Part shown: positions 34,901 to 44,924 of the stretch, in pieces
Position numbering within the stretch: the stretch's first letter is position 1
Layout of the letters: the number at the start of each line of letters is the position of its first letter
From: Maylandia zebra
Taxonomy: Eukaryota > Chordata > Actinopteri > Cichliformes > Cichlidae
DNA length: 64,000 nt
Direction: 5' to 3'
Assembly (NCBI RefSeq): GCF_041146795.1
Contig: NC_135176.1
Location: 34,160,531 to 34,224,530, forward strand
Notes under the pieces: generated by a model
Databases searched by the model: none
The model's input: the letters and a program-made list of their open reading frames with translations, nothing else
Told to the model about the DNA's origin: nothing
Translations under genes and position numbers: made by a program

Positions 34901-37900
34901 TCATGGTGTCAGGAAGGGGGGGAAGCGAGGGAGGTAGGAGAGTGGGGATTGGACTCTGTAGTGAAGGTGAGGGTGGGGGGGTTGTGGGCTGGTCAAACCT
35001 GTTGAAGAAGTTGTTGAGTTCGTTTGCCTTCTCCACAGTCCCCCCCACTGTGCTTTTCTTGGTGTTGTGGCCTGTGATGGTTTTCACACCATTCCAGACC
35101 TCCCTCATATTGTTCCTCTCCAACTTCTGCTCCACCTTCCTCCTGTAGGTGTCCTTTGCTTCCCTCAGGCAGCGTTTCACCTCCCGCTGTGCTGCTTTCA
35201 TCTCCTCCTTCACTTTGCTCCTGAAAGCCTTCTTCTTCATGTTGAGGACAGCTTTGACTTCCTGTGTTACCCACGGTTTGTTATTAGGATAACACCGTAC
35301 CGTCTTAGCAGGGGCGACTGTGTCCACACAAAAGTTGAGGTAGTCTGTAAGACAGTGTGTCGCCCCCTCTATGTCCTCACCATGTGGGCTCAGGAGCACA
35401 TCCCAGTCTGTGGTGTCATAGCAGTCTCTCAGAGCGACTCTCCTCTGTTAGCATAATGCCAAACATAAGAAGCTTATCAGAATTCTTCTTACTCTGATAA
35501 GCTAAATGATTTGTTTCCTTGCTACATCATGTCATTTCCTGTTTGCATGTCTGTTTTATGTCATACGTAAAAACATTTAGATCATGTGATGTGTGCCTGT
35601 GCTTTCAGGCAGACGGGAATGGGCTTCGTCTCCACCATGGCAAGAATTGGCAGCATGGCAGCGCCCGCCGTCCTCATCCTAGATGAAGTAATGTCACTAA
35701 TCTAACCGTCCTTTGAATATGATCGAGGTCATCAATACAGGCAAACACTTTACTGATGGGACGACATTTCCCAGGTACTCCCTGCTCTGCCTAGCTTGGT
35801 GTACGGTGGCTCGGCCGTGCTCGCCGGCTGCTTCGCCTGCTTCCTGCCAGAGACGCTCAACGTGCCGCTGCCTGACACCATCGAGGACGTGGAGGCCAGG
35901 TGGTAAGCTACCGGCTATCTGCTAGCTTTACCAGAGCCACCTTCAGGGATCACAGAAAGTGTCAGGGATATTTTCCTGAAACTGCTGGATAAACAGGCAC
36001 TCACTCAAGAACGAGATCGCACAGCGCTCTTTGTTGCACTTGCCGCAAGGGAAGTAGCTGCCTCCGAACTACTTCAACTAGCTTCCCTCTGCAGGCTGCT
36101 TTTATTGGTTACGCTCATGAGTATGCATTTTACAACTACATGTGACATTCCTGAGCAGGCATATCTGAACAACATCAGTGTCTGTATTCTGTGTGTGTGT
36201 CTTCCTGCCACACAATATATGCTCACAACTGTTAACCACATTTCCTGGTTATCCAAAGGCCATCTCCCCACACCCGTATACGGCTTAACTTTAATGGTTC
36301 ACCATATACAAGCGTAGGCGAGCCCCTAAATAGCTGGGAGTGACCATCCCTCAGAATGTGCCTGTAGTTAAACAGCTACAGCTGATTACCTCCTCCAGCA
36401 TCATAGATGTGTCGGACGAACAGAAGAATATCTAACCACGCAGTTTAAGGCACGGTTTACACATTTAAGTGCAACAATGGCAACATTTAACAATTTCAAT
36501 CTAACAGAAGGGAGCTAAGATTAACCACAGAACAGAGCTAGAAACATAGAAATGTACTTAAAGGTGACAGATCTAGAACTTAAATCCCTTCATAAACCCA
36601 AAATAAATCACAAACCCACCAAACTCAAACACTGAGTCACAGGAACCATGACCGATTCTTCAGTCTTCTATATCTGCTGTTCACATTCAAATGTTTGTAT
36701 TAACAGTTCTTTAACCTTCTCCTGAACACAGTTATTATTTCAGACATGCAAATATAAGTGAAATAACAAGAGGAAAAACAAATCAAGTTTTCATGTATAT
36801 ATCTATGTCTGCACATAAAAGCAGCAGGATGAAGTTTACACTTTTCCTGTTCCCACCCCCTATTTCAAATTGCATTGCTTTCAAATCCATAATTAACATT
36901 AATGGATCCATACATGTTTCACTATGTACAAGTGCAACACATGAACATACACAAATAAAACAATTTTCAGCACGTAAACAAAAACAACAACAAACTACAT
37001 GTTTACATCAACTAAGCGCCCTGTGTTTAACTTAATCTCTGAGCGTATTTCACATATATGTGACAAACACCTGAATGAACACTTCATCCTGGAGTACTCT
37101 GACAATGACCTATAAAAATGAGGACACAATGAGACGACTCAGTCACTGACAGGAAGATTTCCTATATTCATGCATTTATTCTTTTTAAACAGGCGTGTGA
37201 GTTTTATGTACTTTTCTTGATCTCACCTGTGCAGGTGTTGCACACACTAACTCCTCTGATACTGTGATATTTTACATTTGTCCTTCAGGTCAGGAGTATT
37301 CGGTCTCATTGTGGGGCAAAGACTTATTTGCTGCTTTGTACACTGTGCAGTTCTGAGGGCGACCAAATCTTTAAATTTGAGAATATCTAATTTGACAAAA
37401 AGTGGATTTGATGGTTCTCTTGCAGTAGTTTTATTTTTCATCCCTATTACTCTCTTTTGCAGAATCAGGGCTTGCCACAGTTGCACTGGTGCGCCTAACT
37501 TTTTTCTTAGGCGCACCGGCACAAAAGTTAGGCGCACCCAAATTTTTAAACCGCATCTCTTTACACCGCAGTTTTACATGTGCACTTTATTGGGGGAATT
37601 GCTGTCCATACAGACAATACTGATTTATAAATGATTCACTAACAATCTTGTCAACACAAAGTTCTTTATTTGGAGCACATTTCTACCAGACAGATAAGTT
37701 AAAAAGTGCTTGTGCTTAAAGTGCTTTGGCTCTCTTAATGATCACATCGGCTCCTCTGACGACCTGTTTGCTGCTGCCTGCCGCTGAAAGGCAGCGGGGG
37801 GAGGGGACACTTGGGCATTCATCGCAGCATATAATGTGTTTCTGGACACACTGCTGCTTTTTCAGCGTTCAAAGATTGATGGCTCTGTGTCAGAGCTGGC

Positions 37901-40900
37901 TGTGAACTTCAGACGGATCAGGCCTTAACAAAAAAGTTATCAATCGTTCTTTTCATCTTCTCTTATTACCCACAGCTACATCCACTCTGTCAGGCCTAGG
38001 CTGCTCACTGGGGCTGGGTACCATCACTGATTTCTACAATCCATTTGATTCGATTCAGTTTTGCCTCAGACAGTCAGAAATATTAATATTCTGATCATTT
38101 ATGAGCACTGATACATGTGAGACTTCATCAGAGGCGTGAGCATCACAGCAGAGGCCTTTGTGTCAAAGTAACTGAGAATAAAACAGAAAAACATGAAGCA
38201 GATTTTCCTGGCCTGGATTTTTATAGCAGATAACCTTAAAAATATTCTGCAATTTTGCATAGTTTGAAAAAGTTTAAATTTTAATGTACAACATGAATAG
38301 CAGCGGCCCCCAAACTGATCCTTGTGGAACCCCGCACACAATTTTGACTTTATGGCATTTATTTGGGTAAATTGTTTACGGTTTTTAAGGTAACCCATGA
38401 TAATGCCCCCTCACTGACCCCACATGTACATAGTTTAAGTTAAAGATTGTGATCAACGGTATCAAATGCTTTTTTTAAATCTAAAAAATTCTGACAGCAT
38501 ATTCTTTGTTTCCAATAGCAATTGTTACTTTATGTATAAACTCCATTAAGGCACGTGTTGTGGTCCTTTTGGGTCAGAATCCATACTGCTGTTCATATAG
38601 TGCATTGTTTTTTTGATAAAGTCATATAATCTATTGTAAAATATTTTTTCCAGTATCTTAGAGAACTGCAGTAGTAGAGAGATGGGCCGATAGTTTGTGA
38701 GAAGATGTTTATCTCCAGCTTTATATATTATATGCTACCTTTGCGATTTTCATCTTATCAGGGAATAAGCCACTTTGTAATGGCAGATTACAAATGTAGG
38801 TAAATGGTTTCACAATACATCCAATAATATCTTTAATTAAGTCCATATTAATACCACCACAGTCAATTTCTTGGAGTTAAAAGATGTAACTATATCAATA
38901 ATTTGCTCTTCATCTACACCCCTCATTAACATTGAGTTTGCTACATTAATAGTTTTAGGAGGGTGTCCAGTTTTTAAAGTTTCTTTAGCCAAGCCAGGGC
39001 CAACATCAAGAAAAAAGTAATTAAAACCATTTATGTCACTAGTCGTTGTATTTTGCATGAATGGAACATGGAGAACATGAACTGCTCTTCTGGCTTCTCT
39101 TGCCTACTCCTCGCTGCTAGAGACCTGGCAGCTCTTTGCATAGCCGAGCCAGATTTGGCCCGAGGGAAGAAGCAGCTGAGACCCTCAGTATGTCTTGAAG
39201 ATGATCATCAGTAGTTCTGGACCTGTACTTGGACTTACTGAAGTCCAAGGTGGAGAAGAGCTTTTCGCACAAGTATGTGCTCCCAAAAAGGCACATGGTC
39301 TGCTTGAATATTCGGGAAAGCCGAGGGAAACTAGGGCTCAATCCTCTCAAAGGTTGCCCAAGCTGCTTTTCCACTCACCTCCCTGAACTTCACTTTGAGT
39401 TCAGAGTTGCACTGCAGCTCAATGATTCCTCCATTTGAAGAACAGAAGAGGCATCTTGCACATCAAAGGAGAAGGGGTCCGCAAAAATGTGAAATGTGGC
39501 TCTGTTTGTCTTGAAGTCAGCAAATCTGTGATCAAATTCCTCCTGTAGCCTCAAAATGACATCAACATACTTTTTTTCCTGCATCCACGAGTGCCTTGCA
39601 TGCTGGGAGATGGCAAAGGTTTGTCTGAGAGAGCTGAGCTTTCCAGAGCGCCAGTTTTGTGGAGAATGCTCTCACGTTGTCATAGGCAGCACTGACGAGT
39701 TGCCCCTGGCCTTGTAACGTCTTGTTCAGTACATTAAGCTCATGTGTCATATCAACAAGAAAAGCTGAGTCCATGAGCCATTTGGGATCAGTCAGCACAG
39801 GAACACTAACTCCATCCTTCTCCATGAAGGCTTCACTTCTGCTCTCAACTCAAAAAGTCTCTTTAATACATTTCCCCTGCTGAGCCAACGTACCTCAGTG
39901 AAGTCGAGCACATCCCCATATTCTGACTCCATTTCCTCTAAAAAAAGCTCAGAACCTTCGGTGCTTTAAGCCCCTGGATCTGATTTGGTTGATGCATTTC
40001 ACAACAGTTTTAACTCTTCCAGTTTTATTTGAAGTGCCACCAGTCCATGTTTCCTCCCTGTCATTGATGACGCTCCATCTGTTGTTATTCCAACAAACCT
40101 CTTCCATGGCAAATCTCAATGGCATCACACAGCTTGTAAATATCTGCTGAGCGGTGGTCTGGCCATGCATTGGAATTACTGTGAGCAGCTCCTCCATCAC
40201 TTCAAAACTGTCATCAACACCACGGACATACATTGGGAGCTGGGCAGTGTCGGTGGTGTCTGTGGTCTCATCAAGAGCGACTGAGTATACACTGAAACAT
40301 TTGGCTTTCTCACACAGTTGGTCATAAATGTCACTTGACAGGTCAGAAATGCGATCTGCTGCGGTGTTGGCAGAAAGGCTGATGTTGCTAAACTGACCTT
40401 TCTTTCCCGGACAGACTATATTTGCAGCCTGCAATATGCACTTTTAGACAAATCCCCCTTCTGTGAATGGCTTTCCTGCTTTAGCAATCATCTCACTGAC
40501 CACGTGGCTCCGACTGCTGCCTGCTGCATTATTCTCTTTGGTTGCTTTCTTGAAGAAATCTTGCTGCCTCAGTAGATCTGTTTTAAGACTGGCAACCCAG
40601 TTCGCTCTCTCATCTCCCTGGTATTTTGCATCCACCTCAGCATGTCTAGTTGTGTGATGACATTTCAAACTGTATTCCTTGTGCAGCGCAACTTTCTCTG
40701 TGCAAATAAGACAGGTCGGGGTGCCCCTGAACTCAAAGAAACATTGCATTTCCCACTTTTCCTGAAATTGTTGGTGCTCATCACCAACCTTTCTGTCATG
40801 TTTGGGCTGTGTGGCAGGCAGGAATGGACCTAAACGCAAACTCACAGGAATGGAACTTAAACTCAAAAGCACAGCTTTTATGGTGGGAAACAGATCATAC

Positions 40901-42938
40901 AAACAATACAAAACTAAACTGGGAAAAACTAATTATAATGTGCACAAGGAGACACAGGGAGAATCACACACATGGGATGATGCGACACGGAAGAGAGGGA
41001 GGCTTTGACAAATCAATACACAGAAGGTGATGAGGGAAGTGGAAGCACACGGGGATCACAGCTGAGGATAATTACACGCGACAGGACGGGAAAGACACAA
41101 AGTGAAGGTGCTGACACCAGACACAAACCTTCAACACAACACGGGACGTACACAGAGGCAACCTGGAGAGGGAGAGAGAACAAGGAGCAGCACATGACGG
41201 GGTGAGGAAAACACGGAGCGCAGGGTACCAGAACTAACATCACAATATAAACACAGTTACACAAAGGGAGACACAGAGGGCAACTACATGATAGCGAGCG
41301 CAAAAAAGGCTGCTCATGGACTGTTATCCTGTTGTTACAGGAGAAAGAAGCAGAAATGACACTGTGACACATAACAAATCAGCTGTTGTTCAATTCAATT
41401 TTATTTATATAGCGCCAAATCACAACATAAGTCGCCTCAAGGCGCTTCATAGATACAGAGAAAAGCCCAACAATCATATGACCCCCTATGAGCAAGCACT
41501 TTGGCAACAGTGGGAAGGAAAAACTCCCTTTTAACAGGAAGAAACCTCCGGCAGAACCAGGCTCAGGGAGGGGTGTTGTTGATGTTTTTTGTTTTGACTA
41601 CTTTTACATTATATTGCAATATATGTAATGTTCATGTGTGAGGCAATGTAAACAGAGTGATGTAAATAAAAAACATCGACCCACACATTACGGTACGACC
41701 CTATAATTAGTCCGGGTTACCGCGTCGCTATGTGACTGCAGAGTAAATTAGGCTGCATCCTTACTTTTCTTTTATGGCGCAGCTTACTTATATAAATATA
41801 TATATGTACAATGTCCCGCCGGGCAGCAACTTGAAAAACAACTTTTTTGAAGTGTTGTGAACGCAGCACGCTGGGGCGAATGTCCGCGTGTGCCGAAACG
41901 AGGCAGTCAGCCAGGCACAGAAAAGAAAACAGTCCAGGGCAACGCTGTTGTACGTTTCACTCAATGAGAAATGTTTCTCTGCTTGCATCAAGTCCCGCCG
42001 ATGTCCCGCCCCCGAGATCCATATCCCACCGTGATTGGTAGGTTCGTTCAGCTCCACACACAACACTGTAAAGTGTCTTACATATCAAACTCGTGGGCCG
42101 CACTAACATTACATTTGCATATTAAGGCGGGGGCCAGTTGTGGCCCCTGACACAGACAATACAAAAGGTGACACGTGGATAAAAATGTAAGCTTAAAAAA
42201 ACAAAACAAGCATTGATCAACAGAAGGCCTGTTTAAACAGAAAAGTTTTAATTGCTTTTTAAAAGAATCCACATTGTCAACCAAATGTAGTTGTGGTGGT
42301 AGACTGTTCCACAGACTTAAAGGCTCCGCCCCCTTTAGTCTTCAGAATGTTCCTTAAATGAAAGAAACAGTAGATGCTAGAAAGCCAATCAGAAGCCTGG
42401 GTTAAGCACTAGACTAGATTGGACAGCCTACCCAGCTGATGAGGCTTAAAGGACATATGCAGCTGAATGTCATCGGGATAGAAATGAAATAATGTCACTA
42501 AAAGATTGAATGATGCCAGCTAAAGGAAGCGTGTAAAAAGAAAACAATAATGGACCCAAAACTGAGCCCTGTGGAACAGGTTAGGTTAGGGACGCAATGA
42601 TAGAGGTCAATCTGATGAGTTTTCAAACCCAAAGGACCATCTCTCTCCATTTACTCCATTATTAACGCGAACTTGTGTGAAAAAGTACATTCCAGTTCTG
42701 GTACCTAAATTAGCTTCAGTGGCTGTGTTAGCATCACTAGCTGTGTTAGGTTAATTAGCTGCGATGCTAACATCCTACTGTTGCTCTCTCATAGACTGAT
42801 CGATCACCTGATAATTAAAGATGAGTAATCACATGTCTGTCTTTGTAAAGGTCTGGCAGACGCAGCGCCTCACAGCAGGAGTGCGTGGCTTTAAAGGAGC
42901 TCAAGGAAGCAGAAGAAAGTGGCCTCAATGCGCTCTGA
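24637..42938 (+). CDS. slc22a6l: SLC22 organic anion transporter, OAT1-like
   Basis: SLC22 OATs are 12-helix plasma-membrane MFS carriers that take up organic anions in exchange for dicarboxylates. Fifteen GT-AG exons join in phase: 24637-24663, 24769-24936, 25071-25144, 25226-25355, 25460-25563, 25640-25794, 25871-26039, 26135-26258, 26330-26445, 26614-26668, 26796-26955, 27783-27891, 35609-35687, 35775-35902 and 42851-42938. The product is 561 residues, close to human OAT1 (563). The N-terminus is '[17 protein letters not shown]'. A large loop after TM1 has N-glycosylation sites ('NHS', 'NLS', 'NSS', 'NVS'). The MFS signature 'GSLSDRFGRR', 'ESARWLV', '[10 protein letters not shown]', '[10 protein letters not shown]' and '[16 protein letters not shown]' follow, then '[19 protein letters not shown]'. 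The TM8 Lys and TM11 Arg known to matter in OAT1 are present. OAT1 gives the closest match I can recall, but other OAT paralogues are possible. Introns 12 and 14 are transposon-filled. Confidence 0.93.
26960..27780. repeat. Degenerate six-base periodic repeat in slc22a intron 11
   Basis: Almost the whole intron is built from variants of a hexamer like TGATCC/TAATCC/TGATTC ('cctaatcctgatcccc', 'tgattctaattcgg', 'aatcctgaccctgcc'). The period is obvious by eye, but individual units are heavily mutated and few are identical over more than 20 bases. No coding frame persists, and the exon 12 acceptor grows out of its end ('aaccccacag'). Confidence 0.8.
28085..28172 (+). repeat. PLE-end remnant, left piece
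   Basis: 'gatgaggcagggtctcacaa', 'tttcacccgaaaccc' and 'caccttgactcgg' match the PLE arm at 7340-7430 ('ataaggtggggccaggtttc', 'cacccgaaactctgg', 'caccttggctcagg'). The remnant resumes at 31312 after a large insertion. Confidence 0.7.
28277..28360. repeat. Foldback of GATAA repeats
   Basis: The left arm 'gtaaaaaacaatgtaagata' is followed by GATAA repeats, a short centre at 'aataaagttc', and the reverse complement ending 'tatcttacattgttttttac'. The arms match over about 24 bases, and the repeated GATAA/TTATC units extend the pairing. Confidence 0.85.
28894..28933 (+). repeat. (AAT)n microsatellite
   Basis: Thirteen or so AAT units are followed by 'ggattgcatttctatagcac', which resembles a LINE 3' end, so the run is probably a retroelement tail. 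Confidence 0.9.
29428..29820 (-). mobile_element. Short 5'-truncated retroelement inside the Tc1 transposon
   Basis: The insert begins with '(ATCC)n' on the plus strand, so its 3' tail is on the minus strand. It contains fish repeat landmarks 'cagggtcgcggggggtgctg', 'aggtcgccagtctgtcgcag' and 'acatgcaaactccacacaga'. It is flanked by perfect 10-base target duplications GCCTACTACC at 29418-29427 and 29821-29830. It has no coding frame and probably derives from the 3' end of an RTE/Rex-type LINE; the family name is uncertain. Confidence 0.88.
29947..30962 (+). pseudogene. Tc1/mariner transposase, one frameshift
   Basis: The frame starts '[19 protein letters not shown]' with an N-terminal helix-turn-helix ('[16 protein letters not shown]') and a second paired-like helix region. 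A catalytic core follows: first Asp in '[10 protein letters not shown]' (residue 144), GGGG-type motif '[13 protein letters not shown]', second Asp in '[11 protein letters not shown]' (residue 237), and Glu in '[11 protein letters not shown]'. The first frame stops at 30712. The rest is read in the next frame (30603-30962), ending '[10 protein letters not shown]'. By count there are 37 residues between the second Asp and the Glu, against 34 in classical Tc1. It would cut and paste the element at TA sites. Apart from the one shift the gene looks intact. Confidence 0.92.
31312..31490 (+). repeat. PLE-end remnant, right piece
   Basis: 'aactgaagaagcttctcagt', 'cttcaagcaacttaaagaag' and 'tccagac' match the outer end of the PLE arm at 7515-7580, and the piece continues the remnant at 28085-28172. 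Confidence 0.75.
31491..32267. other. Intron 12 stretch of slc22a, nothing recognised
   Basis: AT-rich DNA with no exon, long repeat or open frame that can be supported. Confidence 0.4.
32268..35455 (-). mobile_element. Jockey/I-group LINE interrupted by a solo LTR
   Basis: On the minus strand, 34242-35399 gives an upstream region ('[20 protein letters not shown]') and RT up to '[16 protein letters not shown]'. 32374-33262 continues with '[19 protein letters not shown]', '[13 protein letters not shown]' and the C-terminal part. The break is caused by the insertion at 33268-34236. The 3' end is 'gataagatagaactttatta' with 'atccctcgggtgg' on the plus strand near 32270. Apart from the insertion both halves are open. 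It lies in slc22a intron 12, antisense to the gene, and lacks a full endonuclease. Confidence 0.87.
33268..34236 (-). mobile_element. Probable solo LTR, 969 bases
   Basis: The insert in the LINE begins TGTCAAG and ends GCGACA on the plus strand (TG...CA ends) and is flanked by GTGTC at 33263-33267 and 34237-34241. The LINE sequence is continuous once one copy of GTGTC is removed. An AATAAA on the minus strand near 33345 lies close to its 3' end, so it is read on the minus strand. A splice-donor-like 'ggtaagctc' occurs on the minus strand near 33925. No internal retroelement genes remain, as expected after LTR-LTR recombination. The family is unknown. Confidence 0.75.
36090..36505 (-). repeat. 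LTR-like dispersed repeat in slc22a intron 14
   Basis: This is the inverted partner of 21045-21490 and shares 'ttgccacacaatatatgctc'-type sequence, 'catttcctggttatccaaag' and 'agcatcatagatgtgtcgga'. It has an AATAAA-like site on the minus strand near 36100. Clean ends were not resolved. Confidence 0.6.
36506..38280. other. Intron 14 stretch of slc22a
   Basis: AT-rich non-coding DNA. Around 37485-37540 a small inverted repeat is visible ('ggtgcgcctaacttttt' against 'aaaagttaggcgcacc'). No gene is seen. Confidence 0.4.
38281..39060 (-). mobile_element. LINE reverse transcriptase relic
   Basis: On the minus strand, 'ctgatccttgtggaacccc' reads as the 'GVPQGS' box. Upstream there is an 'AFDTVDH'-like segment near 38450-38480. 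38837-39058 gives a degraded frame. Many stops are present; only the order of motifs supports the call. Confidence 0.6.
39115..40830 (-). pseudogene. hAT transposase relic, GTF2IRD2/ZBED-like
   Basis: Minus-strand fragments lie in order. 40444-40830 carries a zinc-finger-like start ('[20 protein letters not shown]', '[15 protein letters not shown]'). 39949-40434 has '[20 protein letters not shown]' and '[13 protein letters not shown]'. 39562-39825 has '[19 protein letters not shown]'. 39117-39584 ends with '[20 protein letters not shown]' and '[14 protein letters not shown]', the hAT dimerisation region. It resembles the transposase family from which the C-terminus of GTF2IRD2 was domesticated. 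Frameshifts split it into at least four pieces, so it is dead. Confidence 0.85.
40912..41391. other. Intron 14 stretch, unclassified repeat-like
   Basis: Purine-rich text ('gacacagggagaatcacaca', 'ggagagggagagagaacaag') gives spurious frames on both strands. No exon or named repeat is recognised. Confidence 0.35.
41392..41573 (-). repeat. L2-type LINE 3' end
   Basis: 'ttcaattttatttatatagc' followed by 'aagtcgcctcaaggcgcttc', 'gtgggaaggaaaaactccct' and 'cggcagaaccaggctcaggg' is the reverse complement of 45760-45977. Confidence 0.85.
41574..42850. other. End of slc22a intron 14 with LINE and hAT relics
   Basis: 42085-42150 ('tcaaactcgtgggccgcact') resembles a hAT terminal region. 42200-42600 resembles a degraded minus-strand LINE ('ggtagactgttccacag', 'ggacccaaaactgagccctg'). 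Neither has an open frame. Confidence 0.4.
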
Positions 42939-43960
42939 CCAACAAGACGCTGCCACATCACACCATCAGGACCAATCAAAAGGGGACTGACTGTTGACCA
43001 ATCAGGTGTTTTTAAGATACAGACCAATGAAGATATCTAGAGTAAATTAACTGGTGATTATTGATTGATCTCATGTAATTGATCAGATCAGAACAGCAGA
43101 CAGTGATAATGATCAATAATTAATAACACTCTCATTACTGTTGTATTGAACCATCATTAATAAAGATGTTAATCTGCTCCTGAGTTTTGACTATCAGGCT
43201 TCAGGAATGAGCTCCTGTGTGGGAAGCTCTTCCTCATCAATATAAATTTAATATAAGAATATTGATTAGCTGGCACTCAGGAAGAAAGCTGCCAGCTTTG
43301 TACACCAGCACTGCTGGGTAAGATAAAGTTTTTACTACAGGGCAAAAAAAGATCCATTTGATCCACTCTGACTGCTCACCTAAGCTAAACTAATTTGGAA
43401 ATGGAAGTGGTTCTTATATAGTGTAAGAAGCTTTATTCAACTTATTCAACCTCAAGCTCTTTTTCTATGCTTACGTGTTCTCTATGTAACAGTGACACTG
43501 TGATGCATCCATCGCAGAGAAACCCGGGGTTAGGATCTTGCCCAAAGATATTTGGCATGCAGACTTGAGCAATCAAAGATCAACACACAAACCTCCTAAT
43601 TAGTTGATGACCTGCTCTACTTCCTGAGCTACAACCACAAAAGCCATCATCAGTGGAGCTGTGATAGCACAGGTCAGCATGGCAACAGGTAAACAAAGAG
43701 CAAAGTGTCCATGAAGACGTCAAACCGTGACATTCATTGAGTTTAACCTGACTGGACAAAACACCCCTGAAAAGTGTGCAACAGGCAGGTGATGAGGGTG
43801 GTGGAGGTGTTGGTCAGACCCCCTGAGACTGAGTCAGGTGGTCAGGTTCAAACTGTACCTTTTAAAAGTGTACTGGCTGAATCTCAATGTGTGAAATCAT
43901 AATCGAATGTAATCAGATTACTTTCAGACTGTCTGCAGCTGTTTTAAAAGCTTAGGGTTG
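42939..43960. other. slc22a 3' UTR and intergenic DNA
   Basis: AATAAA at 43159-43164, 221 bases after the stop, is the likely polyadenylation signal. The rest holds no supported feature. Confidence 0.5.
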
Positions 43961-44218
43961 ATAAAGATAAGATAAGATACCTTTATTAGTCCCGCAAGGG
44001 GAAATTTCATAATTAGCCATAATTTCATGAGGCTGCCGACCTATTGCACGCAATGGCGGCGCCATCTTACCCTCCGACCACACATACACACATACATGAC
44101 ACAAAACATCACATGGGGAAGACAGGTCAGAGAGGTATAACAATGGAAAATGCACCACACGAGGAAAGATAAGGAGAAAAAATAACTCCCCCCAGACTGA
44201 GCTCCAACAGGGAGACCG
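43961..44218 (+). repeat. Short LINE-tail/SINE-like repeat, copy 1
   Basis: The segment starts 'gataagatacctttattagt', then 'cccgcaaggggaaatt', and ends near 'cagactgagctccaacaggg'. It matches 47822-48065 in order and orientation ('acaaacatcacattgggcag' against 'acaaaacatcacatggggaa'). Confidence 0.65.
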
Positions 44219-44900
44219 GTAGTGATGTGCGATACCACTGATTTCTTTTCTGATCCGATACCAAGTAATATTCAGGGTGGCATCGACGATACTGATCCGA
44301 TACCGATACTTTGTACAAAAACTTATTTTAGTTATTGTATCTCAAATTATAGCATCATAATGATTACAGGACATCAGATTACTTGTTCTTATCACTTAAT
44401 AATGCAAAGTTCATCATATAGAAATAAAAAACCTGAAGTTGTGCCTATTTGAACACCTTGCCTGCCTGCAGCACTAAAGGACTCCGTGAGAGACGTCTGT
44501 CTCGCCCCAGCAGCACCTGTCCTTCTCCTCCTCTTCAGTTCGCCTCAACATAAGCTCGTCATATTCTGTGATATGATTTACTCTGTGTCTGACAAATTTG
44601 TGGTGTTGCCACAACATCTCACTTTCTTGCCACATGTATCACAAACTACGTTTGTGGATGTAAAATACGTCCGCACATGACTCCATTTACGCTCAGCCAT
44701 TGTTGTGAGTGCGCACACCAAGGGGCTGCGACACATTTATACATTTCGCACATGTCTATGAAAGGCGGAAGAGGAAGTAGTTCCTTCCAATGTAGACAAT
44801 CCGAATGAAATAGGTTCTTTCCACTGTGTTCCTGTTAATGATAAACTACAAATTTACCCTAAATTACTAAAATATCGATATTTTAATGTGAGAATCGATT
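44219..44900 (-). mobile_element. hAT-like relic with BED-finger-like start
   Basis: On the minus strand from about 44701, a frame reads 'MAERKWSHVRTYFTST' and 'VVCDTCGKKVRCCG', like the BED zinc finger that opens many hAT transposases, then breaks by frameshift. The other side at 44225-44310 has 'gatgtgcgataccactg' and 'gatccgataccgata', typical of this type of terminal region. The catalytic part is absent. Confidence 0.5.
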
Positions 44901-44924
44901 CTAGTCCTGACAGGGACTAGAAAG

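Noticed and set aside
37247-37634. Frames of 96 and 118 codons on opposite strands in slc22a intron 14
   Set aside because: Neither shows a domain or splice support, and the segment has a small foldback and repeat-like character.
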